Positions 26,634 to 37,105 of a stretch of DNA of 64,000 nucleotides are shown one piece after another. Each line of letters begins with the position of its first letter. The first letter of the stretch is position 1. Below the pieces are notes generated by a model. It was not told where the DNA came from. It saw only the letters and a list, made by a program, of their open reading frames with translations, and searched no databases. Made by a program: the position numbers and the translations under genes. Source of the DNA: Bacteroidia bacterium (GTDB lineage: Bacteria > Bacteroidota > Bacteroidia > Chitinophagales > Chitinophagaceae); NCBI GenBank assembly GCA_030427635.1, contig JAUIBA010000011.1, positions 52,134-116,133 of the forward strand. The letters run 5' to 3'.

Positions 26634-29600
26634 TTACTGCTTCACTACAAAGTGGAATGCTTTGTGGTCAGCTCCCAATGTCAGGTTCAGCATGTACATG
26701 CCGTTGGCAAGATTGTTGCCCAGCTCTATACCTGCATCCAGTACACCACCGCGGCTCTTTGCCACACCATGATATACCACCTGACCCAGCATGTTTGTAA
26801 CCTCCAGCTGTACTTCCTCTTCTGTCTGTACGCCCAGTGTACCCGTAACGCGGAACACGCCAGTGTTCGGGTTCGGTATCAGACGTAGCTCACTCTGTGA
26901 CAGACCCGTCATTACCACTCCTGTTGCAGGTGTTACCGTCATCACTACTGAGTTGATAGAAGTGTTGTTACACCTGTCAGTTGCCATCACCACACAGGTT
27001 ACTGAGTCTCCATTGTTCAGCTTAGCGGTAGTATATGCAGGTTGTGTAGCACCGTTCACTACATTACCATTCACCAGCCACTGATACGTAGGCGCTGTGC
27101 CTGCCTTTATAGCATTCGCTGTGAAGGTTACTGCAGTACCCTCTGCTACCACAAGACCCGGTGATACCATAAGCTCTACTATCGGCACATAGATCTCATC
27201 TACCTGCATAGTAACGCTGTTGCTGTTCACATCATTCTCCGTTACACACTCGTAGCTGCTGTTCAGCATCACCTTCACCACATCATTGTCTGCTGGCACA
27301 TAACTATATCCTGAGCCAGTAACCCCTGCAATGGTGTTGCCGTTCACCACCCATGTGTACATTGCTGCATCCCCGCCGTTCACCGCTGTAGCTGCGAACG
27401 TTGCTGTATTACCATCACATAGAGTATCGCCAGTAGTTGCGGTTATGCTTACTGATGGTGTCAGATTAGCAAGTACTTCCATTGTCATTGCGCCATTCAC
27501 TGTCGCATTCACAGGACAGGCCTCACTGCTGGTGTAAGCTACACTTACTACGTCGCCATCGGCTGGTACATAGTTGTACGTTGGTGTAGCTGCTACTGAT
27601 GTACCATTTACCTTCCAGTCATATAACGGAGTAGTGCCACCATTTACACCATTGGCAGTATAGGTAACAGATGAGCCATTACATACACGGTCGCCCATGT
27701 CTGATGACACAGTAACAGAAACAGTAACCAACGAATTGATGCTCACCGCTGCGCTGCCGTTCATGCTGCGTACACAACCTGCAGGGCTCGTAGCTGTAAC
27801 CATATAAGTACCGGCTGATGTCTGGCGTGCAAAATCAAATGCAGCACCGCTACCTGTTACAGTCTGCACAGTTGATGTGCCATGTAATAAGCGATATTGT
27901 GTTGACAGTTCCGAGCCATCAACACCTACCAATACTCCGGCACCACCCTCACAATAGCTACCACCTCCCGTCACAGTCATTGCCACAGGGAGCGGGTTTA
28001 CAATTATGCTACGCACCACACGGCATCCGGTAGTAAACTCATAAGTAACAGTAGTGCTCCCGGCTGCTACACCAGTTACCATACCATCACCATCTATTGT
28101 AGCTATACTGCCATCTGCACTACTCCACATACCACCAGTGCTACTGTTAGTCAATACTACAGCAGCACCCTCACACACCGCTGCCGGACCACTAATGCCT
28201 GCCGGCACGGGATTTACCACAAAACCGGTCTCTGCTTTACAGCCGGTAGGCATCACATATGCTATCGTTACAGTACCTGGCTGTAATCCATTCACAACAC
28301 CTGCAGCACTCACCGTAGCTATGAATGTATTGCTGCTCACCCATACACCACCGGTTGATGTAGTACCCAGAGTACTTATATCTCCTTTACACACCGTACT
28401 TACCCCTGTTACAGGTGATACAGACGGATGTATTGTTATCTGGCGACTACGCACACAGCCCGAAGGAAGTGTGTACGTAATATCAACCATACCATCAGAG
28501 CCTGTGGCTGTTACTTCTCCGGTAATACTATTAACAGACACCATGGCACTGTTACTACTGCTCCACACACCGCCGGGAGTGCTATTAACAAGAGTCGTTG
28601 TAAGACCCGGACATACTGTAGCACTACCATTAATAAGGCCCGGCAATGCGTTCACCGTTACCACTACCGTTCTTTTACAACCATTGCTGTTTGTGTATGC
28701 TACCTGCGCCGTCCCTGCCGCAAGAGCTTTTACAAGCCCCGCCGCGTTCACTGTAACATTAGCGCCATTACTGCTCCATATACCACCAGGAGTAGCACTT
28801 TCCAGCAGCGTAGTTCCTCCGGCACATAAACTCAGTACTCCTGTAACAGGATCAGGTAGTGCATTCACAACCACCGTTGCGGTGCGGCCACAGCCGGTAG
28901 GCAGTGTGTAACTGATAACACTGATGCCCGCGCTGGTCCCTGTAACATTACCTGAAACATTGACCTGTGCCACAACAGGATTGCTGCTGCTCCACACCCC
29001 GCCCGGGGTAACATTTGTAAGCAGTGAACTTCCACCGGCACAAATGCTCATGCCACCACTTATAGTAGCAGGTAATGCATTTACAACTATATTCTTCTCT
29101 TTATAACAACCGGTTGCATTCATTGTGTACCTGATAGTAGCGCTGCCGGGCAGCATACCACTCACCACACCTGACGCATCTACAGACGCTACCGACATAT
29201 CACTACTACTCCACACGCCACCCATCAATGTATTACCAAGAGTAATCTGGCTACCGGCACACAAGGCATCATCACCACTTATCGCAGATGGCACATCATA
29301 TACATCTATAGCCGTTGTACTCATACACCCTGTAGGCAACGTGTACGATATGTTCACAATACCGGCACCAACACCCGTAATCTCACCATCTCCATTAATA
29401 GTAGCAATGGATGTGTTAGCGCTGCTCCAGCTTCCGCCGGGAGTAATGTTTGACAATAAAGCGGTACTGCCTGCACATATACCTATAGGGCCAGTGATAA
29501 GCTCTGGCAACGGATTAACTGTCACATTCGCACTACGGGCACAGCCTGTGGGAAGTGTGTAAGTAACCGCAGTAACACCAGCAGCATTGCCCGTTACTTC

Positions 29601-32600
29601 GCCTGTATTGGTATTGACATCAGCGATTGAGGTATTCGCCACGTTCCATGTACCTCCTATACCGCCACTCACAAGTGTTGTAGTACTTCCCGGGCATATA
29701 GTACGCACACCTGTTATAACATCAGGAAGCGTATTTATTGTCACATCTGCCATCACCCGGCAGCTACCCATCAGTGTATATGTTACCTTAGTAACTCCAG
29801 CACTTACACCTGTCACTACGCCATCTGCAGATACAGTTGCAACAGATGCACTTCCTGTACTCCACACACCACCTGCAGGCATACTATTCACAGTTGTTGC
29901 AGTTCCTGGACATGTGCTTAATACACCAGAGATTGCATCCGGCATATCATTCACTGTTAGTGTGCGACTGCGGCTACACCCTGTAGGCAATGTGTAAACA
30001 ACATCTACTGTTCCGGCATCCATACCAGTAACTACACCTGTAACAGCATCTATGGTGGCAGTCACGGCAGAGGATGTGGACCATGTTCCGTTCGGTGCAA
30101 GATTGCTGAATGTAGTTTGTTGACCTTCGCATACAGACGCTGCTCCTGAGGAGACAGGGGGCAATGCATTTACAACTACAGGGTGTGTTTGCATACAGCC
30201 TGTAGGCAGCATATAAGTAATGGTTGCGTTACCATGTACACGTCCTGTTACATTTCCAAAAGTATCAATGGCTGCGATGGCAGGATAACTACTGCTCCAT
30301 GTACCATCAGGCGTCACATTGCCCAGCGGCATTGTACTTCCTGCACAGATGGCAGTGTTACCAATTATTGCCGCCGGAAGTGGAGAAACAGTTATTGTTT
30401 TAGCTGTCGTACATCCTGTAACCTGTGACGTATAAGAGATGGTAACTTCGCCAGAGGGCGCTACAGCTGTAACAAGGCCCTCTGTATCTATTGTTGCCAC
30501 TGAGCTGTTACTGCTCCCCCACACTCCTATATCACCGGTAGCATTAATCATATGTGTGGATGTTCCCTCACATACAAGATCAGCACCCAGTATTGCCAAT
30601 GGCAATGGCTTCACAGCTACAGCATGTACACTGATACAGCCGTCTGGCGAAGTATAGCTTATTGTGGCATTACCCGTATTGCTTCCCGACACAGTACCAG
30701 CTGCATCCACTGAGGCAACAGCACTGTTTGACGAAGACCATGTACCACCAGCTATATCTGCAGAAAGTGTAATTGTAAATCCTTTACACACACTCGCCTG
30801 ACCACTGATTACGGCACGCGGACTTACAGTAAGCAGATGCTCTCTGCTACATCCCGTGCTGATATACGTATATCTGATTGCCGCAGTACCACTGGCAGTA
30901 GTACTTGCGGTAACTATACCTAATGAATTAACAGCTGCTATTGCCGGGGCAGAACTACTCCATTCACCACCGGCAGATGTAGTGCCTAATGCTGTGACAC
31001 CACCCTGGCATAGCAATGCAGCACCGGTAACCGGCGCAGGAGCAGGATTTACCTGAATGCTCTTAACAGCATAACAGCCCCCTGTAAGTGTATAGCTGAT
31101 TATGGTATTTCCTCCGGTAATACCCGTTACTTCGCCCGAAGCACTGTTAACTGCGGCGACCCCAGGGTCTGCGCTGCTCCAGCTACCCGGGATATCAGTA
31201 TTACCCAATGTTGTCGTTCCGTTCTCACATACAGCAGCAGCCCCGGTTATGGGTCCCGGGAGTGGATTCACCGTTACTTCGCGTAGTGTAAAACAGCCAT
31301 TGGCATTTGTATAACTAATAGTAGCTACACCCTGCATCACACCATGAACATCACCTGTTGCGCTTACTGTTGCAACGGCTGCATTACTGCTGCTCCATAC
31401 ACCAGGGTCACTGTTTGCCAGTGTCAATACTGACCCAACACAAACCTGCGCTGTGGCAGGGCTTATCTCTGCAGGAGAAGGTAATACTGTAGCTACAGCC
31501 GTTGTACTACATCCGGTAGTCAGTAATGTGTAAGTAATATCAGCCGTGCCTGCGGCTACTCCCGTTAGCTCGCCGGTAAGTGAGCTTACGATAGCAATAG
31601 CAGGAGTACCACTGCTCCATGTACCACCGGGTGTACTGGCAAGTGTACTATTGGCCTGTGTACATACCACCAGACCTGATGTAACAGGACTGGGCAGAGG
31701 GTTTACCGTTACCGTAACCGGCGTATTACGAATACATCCGGCACTGGTTGTTGTAACAACATTATATGCATTGGTAGTAGCTGTAAGTGGTGTTACTGTA
31801 GTAGTAGCACAATTAGTACAGGAAAGCTCAGGGCTGGCATCCCATGTAAATGTAGAAGCCGGCATTGTTCCCTTTACGTGCACATTATCCAAAGACCAGT
31901 ATAATGACTGTGCATTGTACACAAAGCGGATACGAACATCGTTCTGACCAACAGCTGCCGGAGGCAATGACATAGAGAACTCAGGGCTGGCAGCATCCCA
32001 TGTGCCACCATCATTGATAACAACTGTAGGTCCTGTAACCTGATTTACCAGCTCTGTCCATGCACCACCATTAACTGAGTATTCTACTGACACAGCTATA
32101 TCCGGGTTAAATGACAGCAATGACTGATTGAAAGACAATGTCACAGATGTAAAGCTACCTGTGGTCTGGAATGAAGGAGATTCAATTGTTGTAGTGGTAA
32201 AGCCTGCATATCCCGAAGAACTTGCCTGAAGATACTGACTGCCATCCCCATTTACAGTAAAGCCTGCAGTACCTGGAGGTGCAACCAGCTGCCATTCATT
32301 TGCTGCCGGCACTCCACTGCCGGATGTTATTGTCCAGCCGCTCAATGTGCCATTGAAGTCTTCACTAAGAAGATTAATCTCCGGTGCATCGGAGCTGGCG
32401 GTAAACGTTGCACTCTCTCCCAGACAAACAGCATCAGATGCCGGTGAGACTGCGACAGCCGGAAGCGGATTTACCGTGAAATGTTTTGTAGTATAACAGT
32501 TATTTGTAGCTGTATAGCTGATAGTTGTGTATCCGCTGGTATTACCGCTTACTATACCCGATGAAAGGCCTACTGTGGCAACAGCAGCATTTGAAGAACT

Positions 32601-34853
32601 CCATGCCCCACTGCCACCATCCGGCTGGTTCAATGTTACATTACCAGACTCACACACCTGTGCAGTGCCTGTTATCGCAGAAGGTGTAGCATTTATTGTT
32701 ATTGCCTTTGTAACAAAACATGCAGGAGAAGTACGGTAAGAGATATTTGCTGTACCCTGAGACACCCCAGAAACAGTAGCTGCACCAGCTACTCCTGAAA
32801 CACCCGCTATTGCTGCATTGCTGCTACTCCATGTTCCGGTAGTAGTACTATTGGTAAGGCTGATTGTATTTCCGGTACAAACCTGGGATAATCCGGCAAT
32901 AGCAGCGGGAGCCTCATCTACTACCACAGCTGCAACTGCAGACGATACCGATACATTACATCCATTTGTTACACGGCAATAGTAGTAAGTAGTACCTGTA
33001 GATGCAGTAGATGGACTATAAGATGTGCTTGTAGCCCCCGTTATTGCAGTTCCTCCGGTGTTTGCATTTGTTGTCCCGTTATTCATCCACTGATAGGTAT
33101 ATGAGCCTGCACCTACTGCCAGCGAAAGCACAGGACTGTTACCCACACAGGTGGCCGTAGATGGTGCGGGTTGTGTGGTAATAGGATTGGGCTGTACATT
33201 GGTTATTGTACCGGCGAAGCCATCGTATGTAACACTGTAATCTGATATAAACACAAAAGTCAGTGCACCATTGGCTGCTGTAGACGTTACTGCAGGTGGT
33301 GTAGAAGACCCGGAATAAGTACCCAGAAGGTTTGCACCACTTACAACATCACCATTGTATATACTAAACTCGTCACAGCACCCTTCCATATCCATCATTG
33401 AAAAAGACACCCTTACTTTCCCCTCCGGAGTACCGGGATAAACTTTCAGTGTACTGGTTACATCATCACTGTATTCCCCGGATGGTCCACCATTATCGTA
33501 AAATGCACCGCCACATGTAGTCACAGACGATGTTCCTGAAGATGGCATGATAATGCAGGAACTATAAGTAAGAGATACCGGAGCTGTATATGCAGACAAT
33601 GCACCGCATGACACCATGCATCTGTATTGTACATCGGAGGACACCAGCGTATTGTACATAGTAGAGCTTGCGCCTGCTACATTTGCCCAAACCGCACCAT
33701 CTGTCGATGACTGCCACTGATAAGAAATACCGGCACTAACGGCTGCTCCGGTGAGTGTAAGAGTAGTGTTATATGGGAAGCAGCTACCTGATGAGGCAGA
33801 CGCAGAAATGCTACCGGCTGCCGGCGTGCCGGAACACGGAGCTGTGACAGAGCCATTAAGCGATACAGTCTGTGTAGTAGCACCTGTAGCAGAAAAGCTA
33901 AGGCTGGCCGGATAACTACCTATTGTAGCAGGCCCAACAAATCTGACTGGTATTGTCGTATTTACATAAGTACCAGACCCTGCTGCCGCAGGGACTATAG
34001 ACGCCGAAGAAACCCATGCAGAACCATTATACACCTGATAGTTGGCAGGTGCGGTTACCGTAACGTTTCCAGACAGTCCGAATGCCCGTACTGTGACATT
34101 CATCCCTATACTGGTCCCTCCGGGTGCTGCAGCAAATGCCAGTGAAGATGGCGATACTGCTAAAAAAGGAGGTGGGGTCCATGTCATACTGGTTCCGTTT
34201 CCTGGCCAGCTTGCTACACCTGTTGAGAAACCAGTACCGGCTGTAGTGGCGGTATTGCTGGATAGCGTGAGCCTGTCAGAACTACTGTTGGCAATACCGA
34301 TTGTAGCTGAATTGCCAGAGAAGTTCCCATTTCCATATGCAAACTCAACCACATTGGAGCTTTCATATAAAATCACCTGAAAGATGCCACGCCCTGAGCC
34401 GGTAAGGTTGCCCCATCTCTGTGAGCCGGTACTTCCCCACTGAAAAACAAAAGCCCGGGTAGGCGCAGTACCAAATGTGCCATAGTATGCAGTTGCAGAA
34501 CCTACAGACCCGTCAAGGTCGTCCCAGAAAGGCATAAAAAAGCCCGGCCCCTGAATATTACCGGAGGTATTAGAGTAATAAGTTTCAGAAGAGTTTGACA
34601 GGGACATCCAGCCATTAGAGCAGGCAGACAGGGAAGCGTAAGTGGCACCACAGAATACAAAATTGAATCCGATAGGGATACCTGTGAGTGTCTCATCATC
34701 ATCACTTATTGCGGTAACAGTTACAGCCCCTGGATCGCCGGCAATATTGGTTGCCGAAGCCGATGTCCGGACAAACGAATATTGCGTTGCTGTTTGTGCT
34801 TCAGATTTTATCTGAAAAATTGCAAACAGGGCTATTAAAATTAGCTTTTTCAT
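26634..34853 (-). CDS. giant repeat adhesin with T9SS sorting domain
   Basis: 2739 aa from ATG 34853 (MKKLILIALFAIFQIKSEAQ). In order: a Bacteroidota N-terminal lectin-like domain (about 20-240, GIPIGFNFVFCG, FFMPFWDDLDG), beta-sandwich modules, a CUB-like part near 440-560 (GEYSDDVTSTLKVYP, MEGCCDEFSIYNG), two Big_2-like units, an inserted jelly-roll plus Ig region (about 800-1070, SEDFNGTLSGW), seventeen more Big_2-like units of about 72 residues (about 1070-2290), a VTGGGSYCEGG module, three PKD/Ig-like modules and a type A T9SS domain (RLIPNPNTGVFRV). Each Big_2 unit has the same two cysteines (VC..G and GC). Most likely a surface adhesin. Confidence 0.92.
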   Translation of the reverse strand: MKKLILIALFAIFQIKSEAQTATQYSFVRTSASATNIAGDPGAVTVTAISDDDETLTGIPIGFNFVFCGATYASLSACSNGWMSLSNSSETYYSNTSGNIQGPGFFMPFWDDLDGSVGSATAYYGTFGTAPTRAFVFQWGSTGSQRWGNLTGSGRGIFQVILYESSNVVEFAYGNGNFSGNSATIGIANSSSDRLTLSSNTATTAGTGFSTGVASWPGNGTSMTWTPPPFLAVSPSSLAFAAAPGGTSIGMNVTVRAFGLSGNVTVTAPANYQVYNGSAWVSSASIVPAAAGSGTYVNTTIPVRFVGPATIGSYPASLSFSATGATTQTVSLNGSVTAPCSGTPAAGSISASASSGSCFPYNTTLTLTGAAVSAGISYQWQSSTDGAVWANVAGASSTMYNTLVSSDVQYRCMVSCGALSAYTAPVSLTYSSCIIMPSSGTSSVTTCGGAFYDNGGPSGEYSDDVTSTLKVYPGTPEGKVRVSFSMMDMEGCCDEFSIYNGDVVSGANLLGTYSGSSTPPAVTSTAANGALTFVFISDYSVTYDGFAGTITNVQPNPITTQPAPSTATCVGNSPVLSLAVGAGSYTYQWMNNGTTNANTGGTAITGATSTSYSPSTASTGTTYYYCRVTNGCNVSVSSAVAAVVVDEAPAAIAGLSQVCTGNTISLTNSTTTGTWSSSNAAIAGVSGVAGAATVSGVSQGTANISYRTSPACFVTKAITINATPSAITGTAQVCESGNVTLNQPDGGSGAWSSSNAAVATVGLSSGIVSGNTSGYTTISYTATNNCYTTKHFTVNPLPAVAVSPASDAVCLGESATFTASSDAPEINLLSEDFNGTLSGWTITSGSGVPAANEWQLVAPPGTAGFTVNGDGSQYLQASSSGYAGFTTTTIESPSFQTTGSFTSVTLSFNQSLLSFNPDIAVSVEYSVNGGAWTELVNQVTGPTVVINDGGTWDAASPEFSMSLPPAAVGQNDVRIRFVYNAQSLYWSLDNVHVKGTMPASTFTWDASPELSCTNCATTTVTPLTATTNAYNVVTTTSAGCIRNTPVTVTVNPLPSPVTSGLVVCTQANSTLASTPGGTWSSGTPAIAIVSSLTGELTGVAAGTADITYTLLTTGCSTTAVATVLPSPAEISPATAQVCVGSVLTLANSDPGVWSSSNAAVATVSATGDVHGVMQGVATISYTNANGCFTLREVTVNPLPGPITGAAAVCENGTTTLGNTDIPGSWSSADPGVAAVNSASGEVTGITGGNTIISYTLTGGCYAVKSIQVNPAPAPVTGAALLCQGGVTALGTTSAGGEWSSSAPAIAAVNSLGIVTASTTASGTAAIRYTYISTGCSREHLLTVSPRAVISGQASVCKGFTITLSADIAGGTWSSSNSAVASVDAAGTVSGSNTGNATISYTSPDGCISVHAVAVKPLPLAILGADLVCEGTSTHMINATGDIGVWGSSNSSVATIDTEGLVTAVAPSGEVTISYTSQVTGCTTAKTITVSPLPAAIIGNTAICAGSTMPLGNVTPDGTWSSSYPAIAAIDTFGNVTGRVHGNATITYMLPTGCMQTHPVVVNALPPVSSGAASVCEGQQTTFSNLAPNGTWSTSSAVTATIDAVTGVVTGMDAGTVDVVYTLPTGCSRSRTLTVNDMPDAISGVLSTCPGTATTVNSMPAGGVWSTGSASVATVSADGVVTGVSAGVTKVTYTLMGSCRVMADVTINTLPDVITGVRTICPGSTTTLVSGGIGGTWNVANTSIADVNTNTGEVTGNAAGVTAVTYTLPTGCARSANVTVNPLPELITGPIGICAGSTALLSNITPGGSWSSANTSIATINGDGEITGVGAGIVNISYTLPTGCMSTTAIDVYDVPSAISGDDALCAGSQITLGNTLMGGVWSSSDMSVASVDASGVVSGMLPGSATIRYTMNATGCYKEKNIVVNALPATISGGMSICAGGSSLLTNVTPGGVWSSSNPVVAQVNVSGNVTGTSAGISVISYTLPTGCGRTATVVVNALPDPVTGVLSLCAGGTTLLESATPGGIWSSNGANVTVNAAGLVKALAAGTAQVAYTNSNGCKRTVVVTVNALPGLINGSATVCPGLTTTLVNSTPGGVWSSSNSAMVSVNSITGEVTATGSDGMVDITYTLPSGCVRSRQITIHPSVSPVTGVSTVCKGDISTLGTTSTGGVWVSSNTFIATVSAAGVVNGLQPGTVTIAYVMPTGCKAETGFVVNPVPAGISGPAAVCEGAAVVLTNSSTGGMWSSADGSIATIDGDGMVTGVAAGSTTVTYEFTTGCRVVRSIIVNPLPVAMTVTGGGSYCEGGAGVLVGVDGSELSTQYRLLHGTSTVQTVTGSGAAFDFARQTSAGTYMVTATSPAGCVRSMNGSAAVSINSLVTVSVTVSSDMGDRVCNGSSVTYTANGVNGGTTPLYDWKVNGTSVAATPTYNYVPADGDVVSVAYTSSEACPVNATVNGAMTMEVLANLTPSVSITATTGDTLCDGNTATFAATAVNGGDAAMYTWVVNGNTIAGVTGSGYSYVPADNDVVKVMLNSSYECVTENDVNSNSVTMQVDEIYVPIVELMVSPGLVVAEGTAVTFTANAIKAGTAPTYQWLVNGNVVNGATQPAYTTAKLNNGDSVTCVVMATDRCNNTSINSVVMTVTPATGVVMTGLSQSELRLIPNPNTGVFRVTGTLGVQTEEEVQLEVTNMLGQVVYHGVAKSRGGVLDAGIELGNNLANGMYMLNLTLGADHKAFHFVVKQ
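27985..31700 (-). repeat. seventeen tandem Big_2-like coding units
   Basis: Units of about 216 bases inside the adhesin gene with the protein pattern (I/V)xGxxxVCxG, GxWSSSN, (I/V)AxV, GxVTG, (I/Y)T and GC ending in VNPLP. The units are strongly diverged at DNA level, so they are unlikely to recombine freely. Two further units lie at about 32460-32920, separated by an inserted domain. Confidence 0.85.
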
Positions 34854-35010
34854 ACAAAGTGGGTTTTTATTCAATGTATCTTCTTAACCAAAAATTAATA
34901 ATAATACAATAAATATTAAATTTTAATGTTTAACTAACACTAAGTTAGTGCATCTATGCATTTTAAAGCACCGGCAAACAATAATTATCGGTATTCCCAA
35001 TCCCTGAAAT

Positions 35011-35018
35011 TATCTTTA
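35011..35018 (+). promoter_or_regulatory. TATCTTTA -7-like box for pyrF
   Basis: TATCTTTA is close to TAnnTTTG and lies 4 bases before the ATG of pyrF, so transcripts would start at or near the start codon. Confidence 0.4.
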
Positions 35019-35022
35019 CAGC

Positions 35023-35823
35023 ATGAACAGAACGGCATTAGTCAATAACATATTCGCAAAGAAATCAGTACTATGTGTAGGCCTTGATACAGACCTCACA
35101 AAAATCCCTCAACACCTGCTTGGTGAAGAAGATCCGGCGCTTGCTTTTAATAAAGCAATCATTGATGCGACGAAAGACTATGCTGTTTCCTACAAAATAA
35201 ATACTGCCTTTTATGAAGCTCAGGGACTGAAAGGATGGCAGACCATGGAACGTACACTTGCTTATATACCCGATAATATTTTTACTATAGCCGATGCAAA
35301 ACGGGGAGACATAGGAAACACTTCTGAGCAATATGCCCGGACATTTTTCCATACATACCCATTTGACAGTGTCACCGTAGCTCCCTATATGGGCTCAGAC
35401 AGTGTAAAGCCATTCCTGAAGTTTGAGGATAAGTGGAGCATTGTACTAGGTCTTACCTCCAATGCAGGAAGTGCCGACTTTCAGCTACAGCCCAGCGGCG
35501 ATGAGCTGCTTTATCAGAAAGTATTGAAAACAGTAGCATCATGGGGCACACCAGAAAATATAATGTTTGTAATAGGAGCTACACGCAAAGAGCAGTTGCA
35601 GGAAGTACGCACGCTACTCCCCGATCATTTCTTTCTGGTACCCGGCGTGGGCGCACAGGGAGGCGATGTAGCTACCGTATGTACTAATGCCATGAACAAA
35701 GATGCCGGTGTACTTATCAACGTATCCCGTGGTATCATATATGCCGGAAATGGCACCGATTTTGCAGAAAGAGCAAATGAGGAAGCCAGAAAATATCAGC
35801 AGGAAATGTCGGTATTCCTCTAA
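35023..35823 (+). CDS. pyrF: orotidine 5'-phosphate decarboxylase
   Basis: 266 aa. Converts OMP to UMP, the last step of de novo pyrimidine synthesis. FTIADAKRGDIGNTSEQYA carries the catalytic D-x-K-x-x-D arrangement; VLCVGLDTDL at the N-terminus and FLVPGVGAQGGD and GVLINVSRGI are the other barrel strands. The length and the DAKRGDIG form fit the longer (type 2) class. Stop codons overlap tail to tail with the DinB-like gene. Confidence 0.95.
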   Translation: MNRTALVNNIFAKKSVLCVGLDTDLTKIPQHLLGEEDPALAFNKAIIDATKDYAVSYKINTAFYEAQGLKGWQTMERTLAYIPDNIFTIADAKRGDIGNTSEQYARTFFHTYPFDSVTVAPYMGSDSVKPFLKFEDKWSIVLGLTSNAGSADFQLQPSGDELLYQKVLKTVASWGTPENIMFVIGATRKEQLQEVRTLLPDHFFLVPGVGAQGGDVATVCTNAMNKDAGVLINVSRGIIYAGNGTDFAERANEEARKYQQEMSVFL

Positions 35824-36398
35824 GCGGAAAAACCAACTTCAGAGAGTGTATTTTTTATCTGCTGGTGGTGGCGTACCTGATGCGCTACCAGAAAGCGCAT
35901 AGCATCACCTATGTTAATCCGTATAAACCGGGATAAGGTAACAGGTATTTTGCGCGAACTCATGTCTATGTGTGCCATCTGCTGCAGTATGCCTGATAGC
36001 TCCTGCTCACCGGCAATAAACTCTGTAAGCACCGTGGTTGTGTCCAGTCCGGCCGGTGGTGTATAGCTCTTCATTGCACTCATCTGGTTTACCACCTTTC
36101 CCGTGGTCTTAACCTGAGAATACATAGACCGGGTAAAATAATCACCAAGCCAGCCCGGCCGGAACGAAACAGCACCCTGCACTTTTTGTGCTGCAGGTAA
36201 TTGCTGCGCTACAGCCGGCAGGTAATAACGGTTATAAGCATTAAGATGCTCCAGTATCTGCTGCACATTCCACCTGTTATTAGCAGGCTGTAAAGACAAG
36301 GCATTTATATCTGTGTCCCGTACAGATAACACATCAGTCAGTAAACTGTTTACCTCAGCCTGCATATCGTTCAGTAATCCGTGAGCATCATAAGTCAT
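35820..36398 (-). CDS. DinB-family (four-helix, metal-binding) protein
   Basis: 192 aa from ATG 36398 (MTYDAHGLL); the longer frame to 36443 crosses a palindrome. RWNVQQILEHLNAYNRYYLP carries the first His of the DinB metal triad and LVAHQVRHHQQI the other two, with SFRPGWLGDYFTR between. DinB-like proteins include thiol-S-transferases and unknowns; the substrate here is not predictable. It lies downstream of a Crp/Fnr gene on the same strand. Confidence 0.8.
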   Translation of the reverse strand: MTYDAHGLLNDMQAEVNSLLTDVLSVRDTDINALSLQPANNRWNVQQILEHLNAYNRYYLPAVAQQLPAAQKVQGAVSFRPGWLGDYFTRSMYSQVKTTGKVVNQMSAMKSYTPPAGLDTTTVLTEFIAGEQELSGILQQMAHIDMSSRKIPVTLSRFIRINIGDAMRFLVAHQVRHHQQIKNTLSEVGFSA

Positions 36399-36441
36399 AT
36401 CCTGAAAATTGAAACACCCAAAAGTATCAGTACCACTCTTC

Positions 36442-36469
36442 AAAAATCATGGTATATACCATGATTTTT
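36442..36469. repeat. 28-bp perfect palindrome
   Basis: AAAAATCATGGTAT joined to its exact reverse complement, immediately after the Crp/Fnr stop (36471) and 43 bases before the DinB-like start. As RNA it forms an 11-bp stem ending in five U, so it may be a terminator. As DNA the perfect two-fold symmetry would suit a dimeric regulator such as the adjacent Crp/Fnr protein. Confidence 0.7.
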
Positions 36470-36470
36470 A

Positions 36471-37055
36471 TCAAAGACGCACCTTGCCCAGTATTTTACT
36501 GAAGTTGGTAGGATCTACCCCAATGTAGGAAGCAAGGTATTTATGGGGTATTAGATTCAGTACATGCGGGCTACGCTTGAGCAGTGTTATGAACTTTTCT
36601 TCGGCGGTAAATGACAGGATTTCTATATGCCGGCGCAATGTATCTGAAAGAACCTGAGTAATGCCCATGCGTACCCATGTTTCTATACTACGGTATTCCT
36701 GCATTAACCGTTGAATATCGTTGTAATGTATACGCAGACAGCGACCTGCGGTAATAGCCTCCATACAAAACGCTGACGGGCGCTGCAGGAAAAAGCTATC
36801 TATTACTCCGGCAAATGAACCGGCATAGGAAAAGATAAGTGTCACCTCTTTCTCACCATGCGTATAGTATGCCCTCTGTACGCCATCCAGCACCAGATAC
36901 AGATACTTTTCTGTTTCCCCCTGCCGGGTAAGCACCTGTCTGCGTTTTATCTGCACCTCGGTCCATGGCTCAGAAAATGCTAAAAAAGCATCTTCATCCA
37001 CTTCTCCAAAAGCGTTTACAACATTCCGCAATATGCTAATATCGTCAGGACTCAT
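36471..37055 (-). CDS. Crp/Fnr-family transcription regulator
   Basis: 194 aa. Jelly-roll sensor (RRQVLTRQGETEKYLYLVLDGVQRAYY, 38-64), dimer helix and HTH (HKYLASYIGVDPTNFSKILGKVRL at the end). The effector pocket is not recognisably cAMP-type. Likely regulates its neighbour DinB-like gene and possibly itself (inference from proximity and from the palindrome between them). Confidence 0.85.
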   Translation of the reverse strand: MSPDDISILRNVVNAFGEVDEDAFLAFSEPWTEVQIKRRQVLTRQGETEKYLYLVLDGVQRAYYTHGEKEVTLIFSYAGSFAGVIDSFFLQRPSAFCMEAITAGRCLRIHYNDIQRLMQEYRSIETWVRMGITQVLSDTLRRHIEILSFTAEEKFITLLKRSPHVLNLIPHKYLASYIGVDPTNFSKILGKVRL

Positions 37056-37105
37056 GAGGCATTACAAATATAACACATGGCAGATAAGCCGGTTAGTAAA
37101 CGTAA

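Noticed and set aside
28054..28911. 285-aa plus-strand ORF inside the adhesin gene
   Set aside because: Antisense to the Big_2 repeat region, with Thr/Pro/Val-rich repetitive translation mirroring it; no start context, no family.
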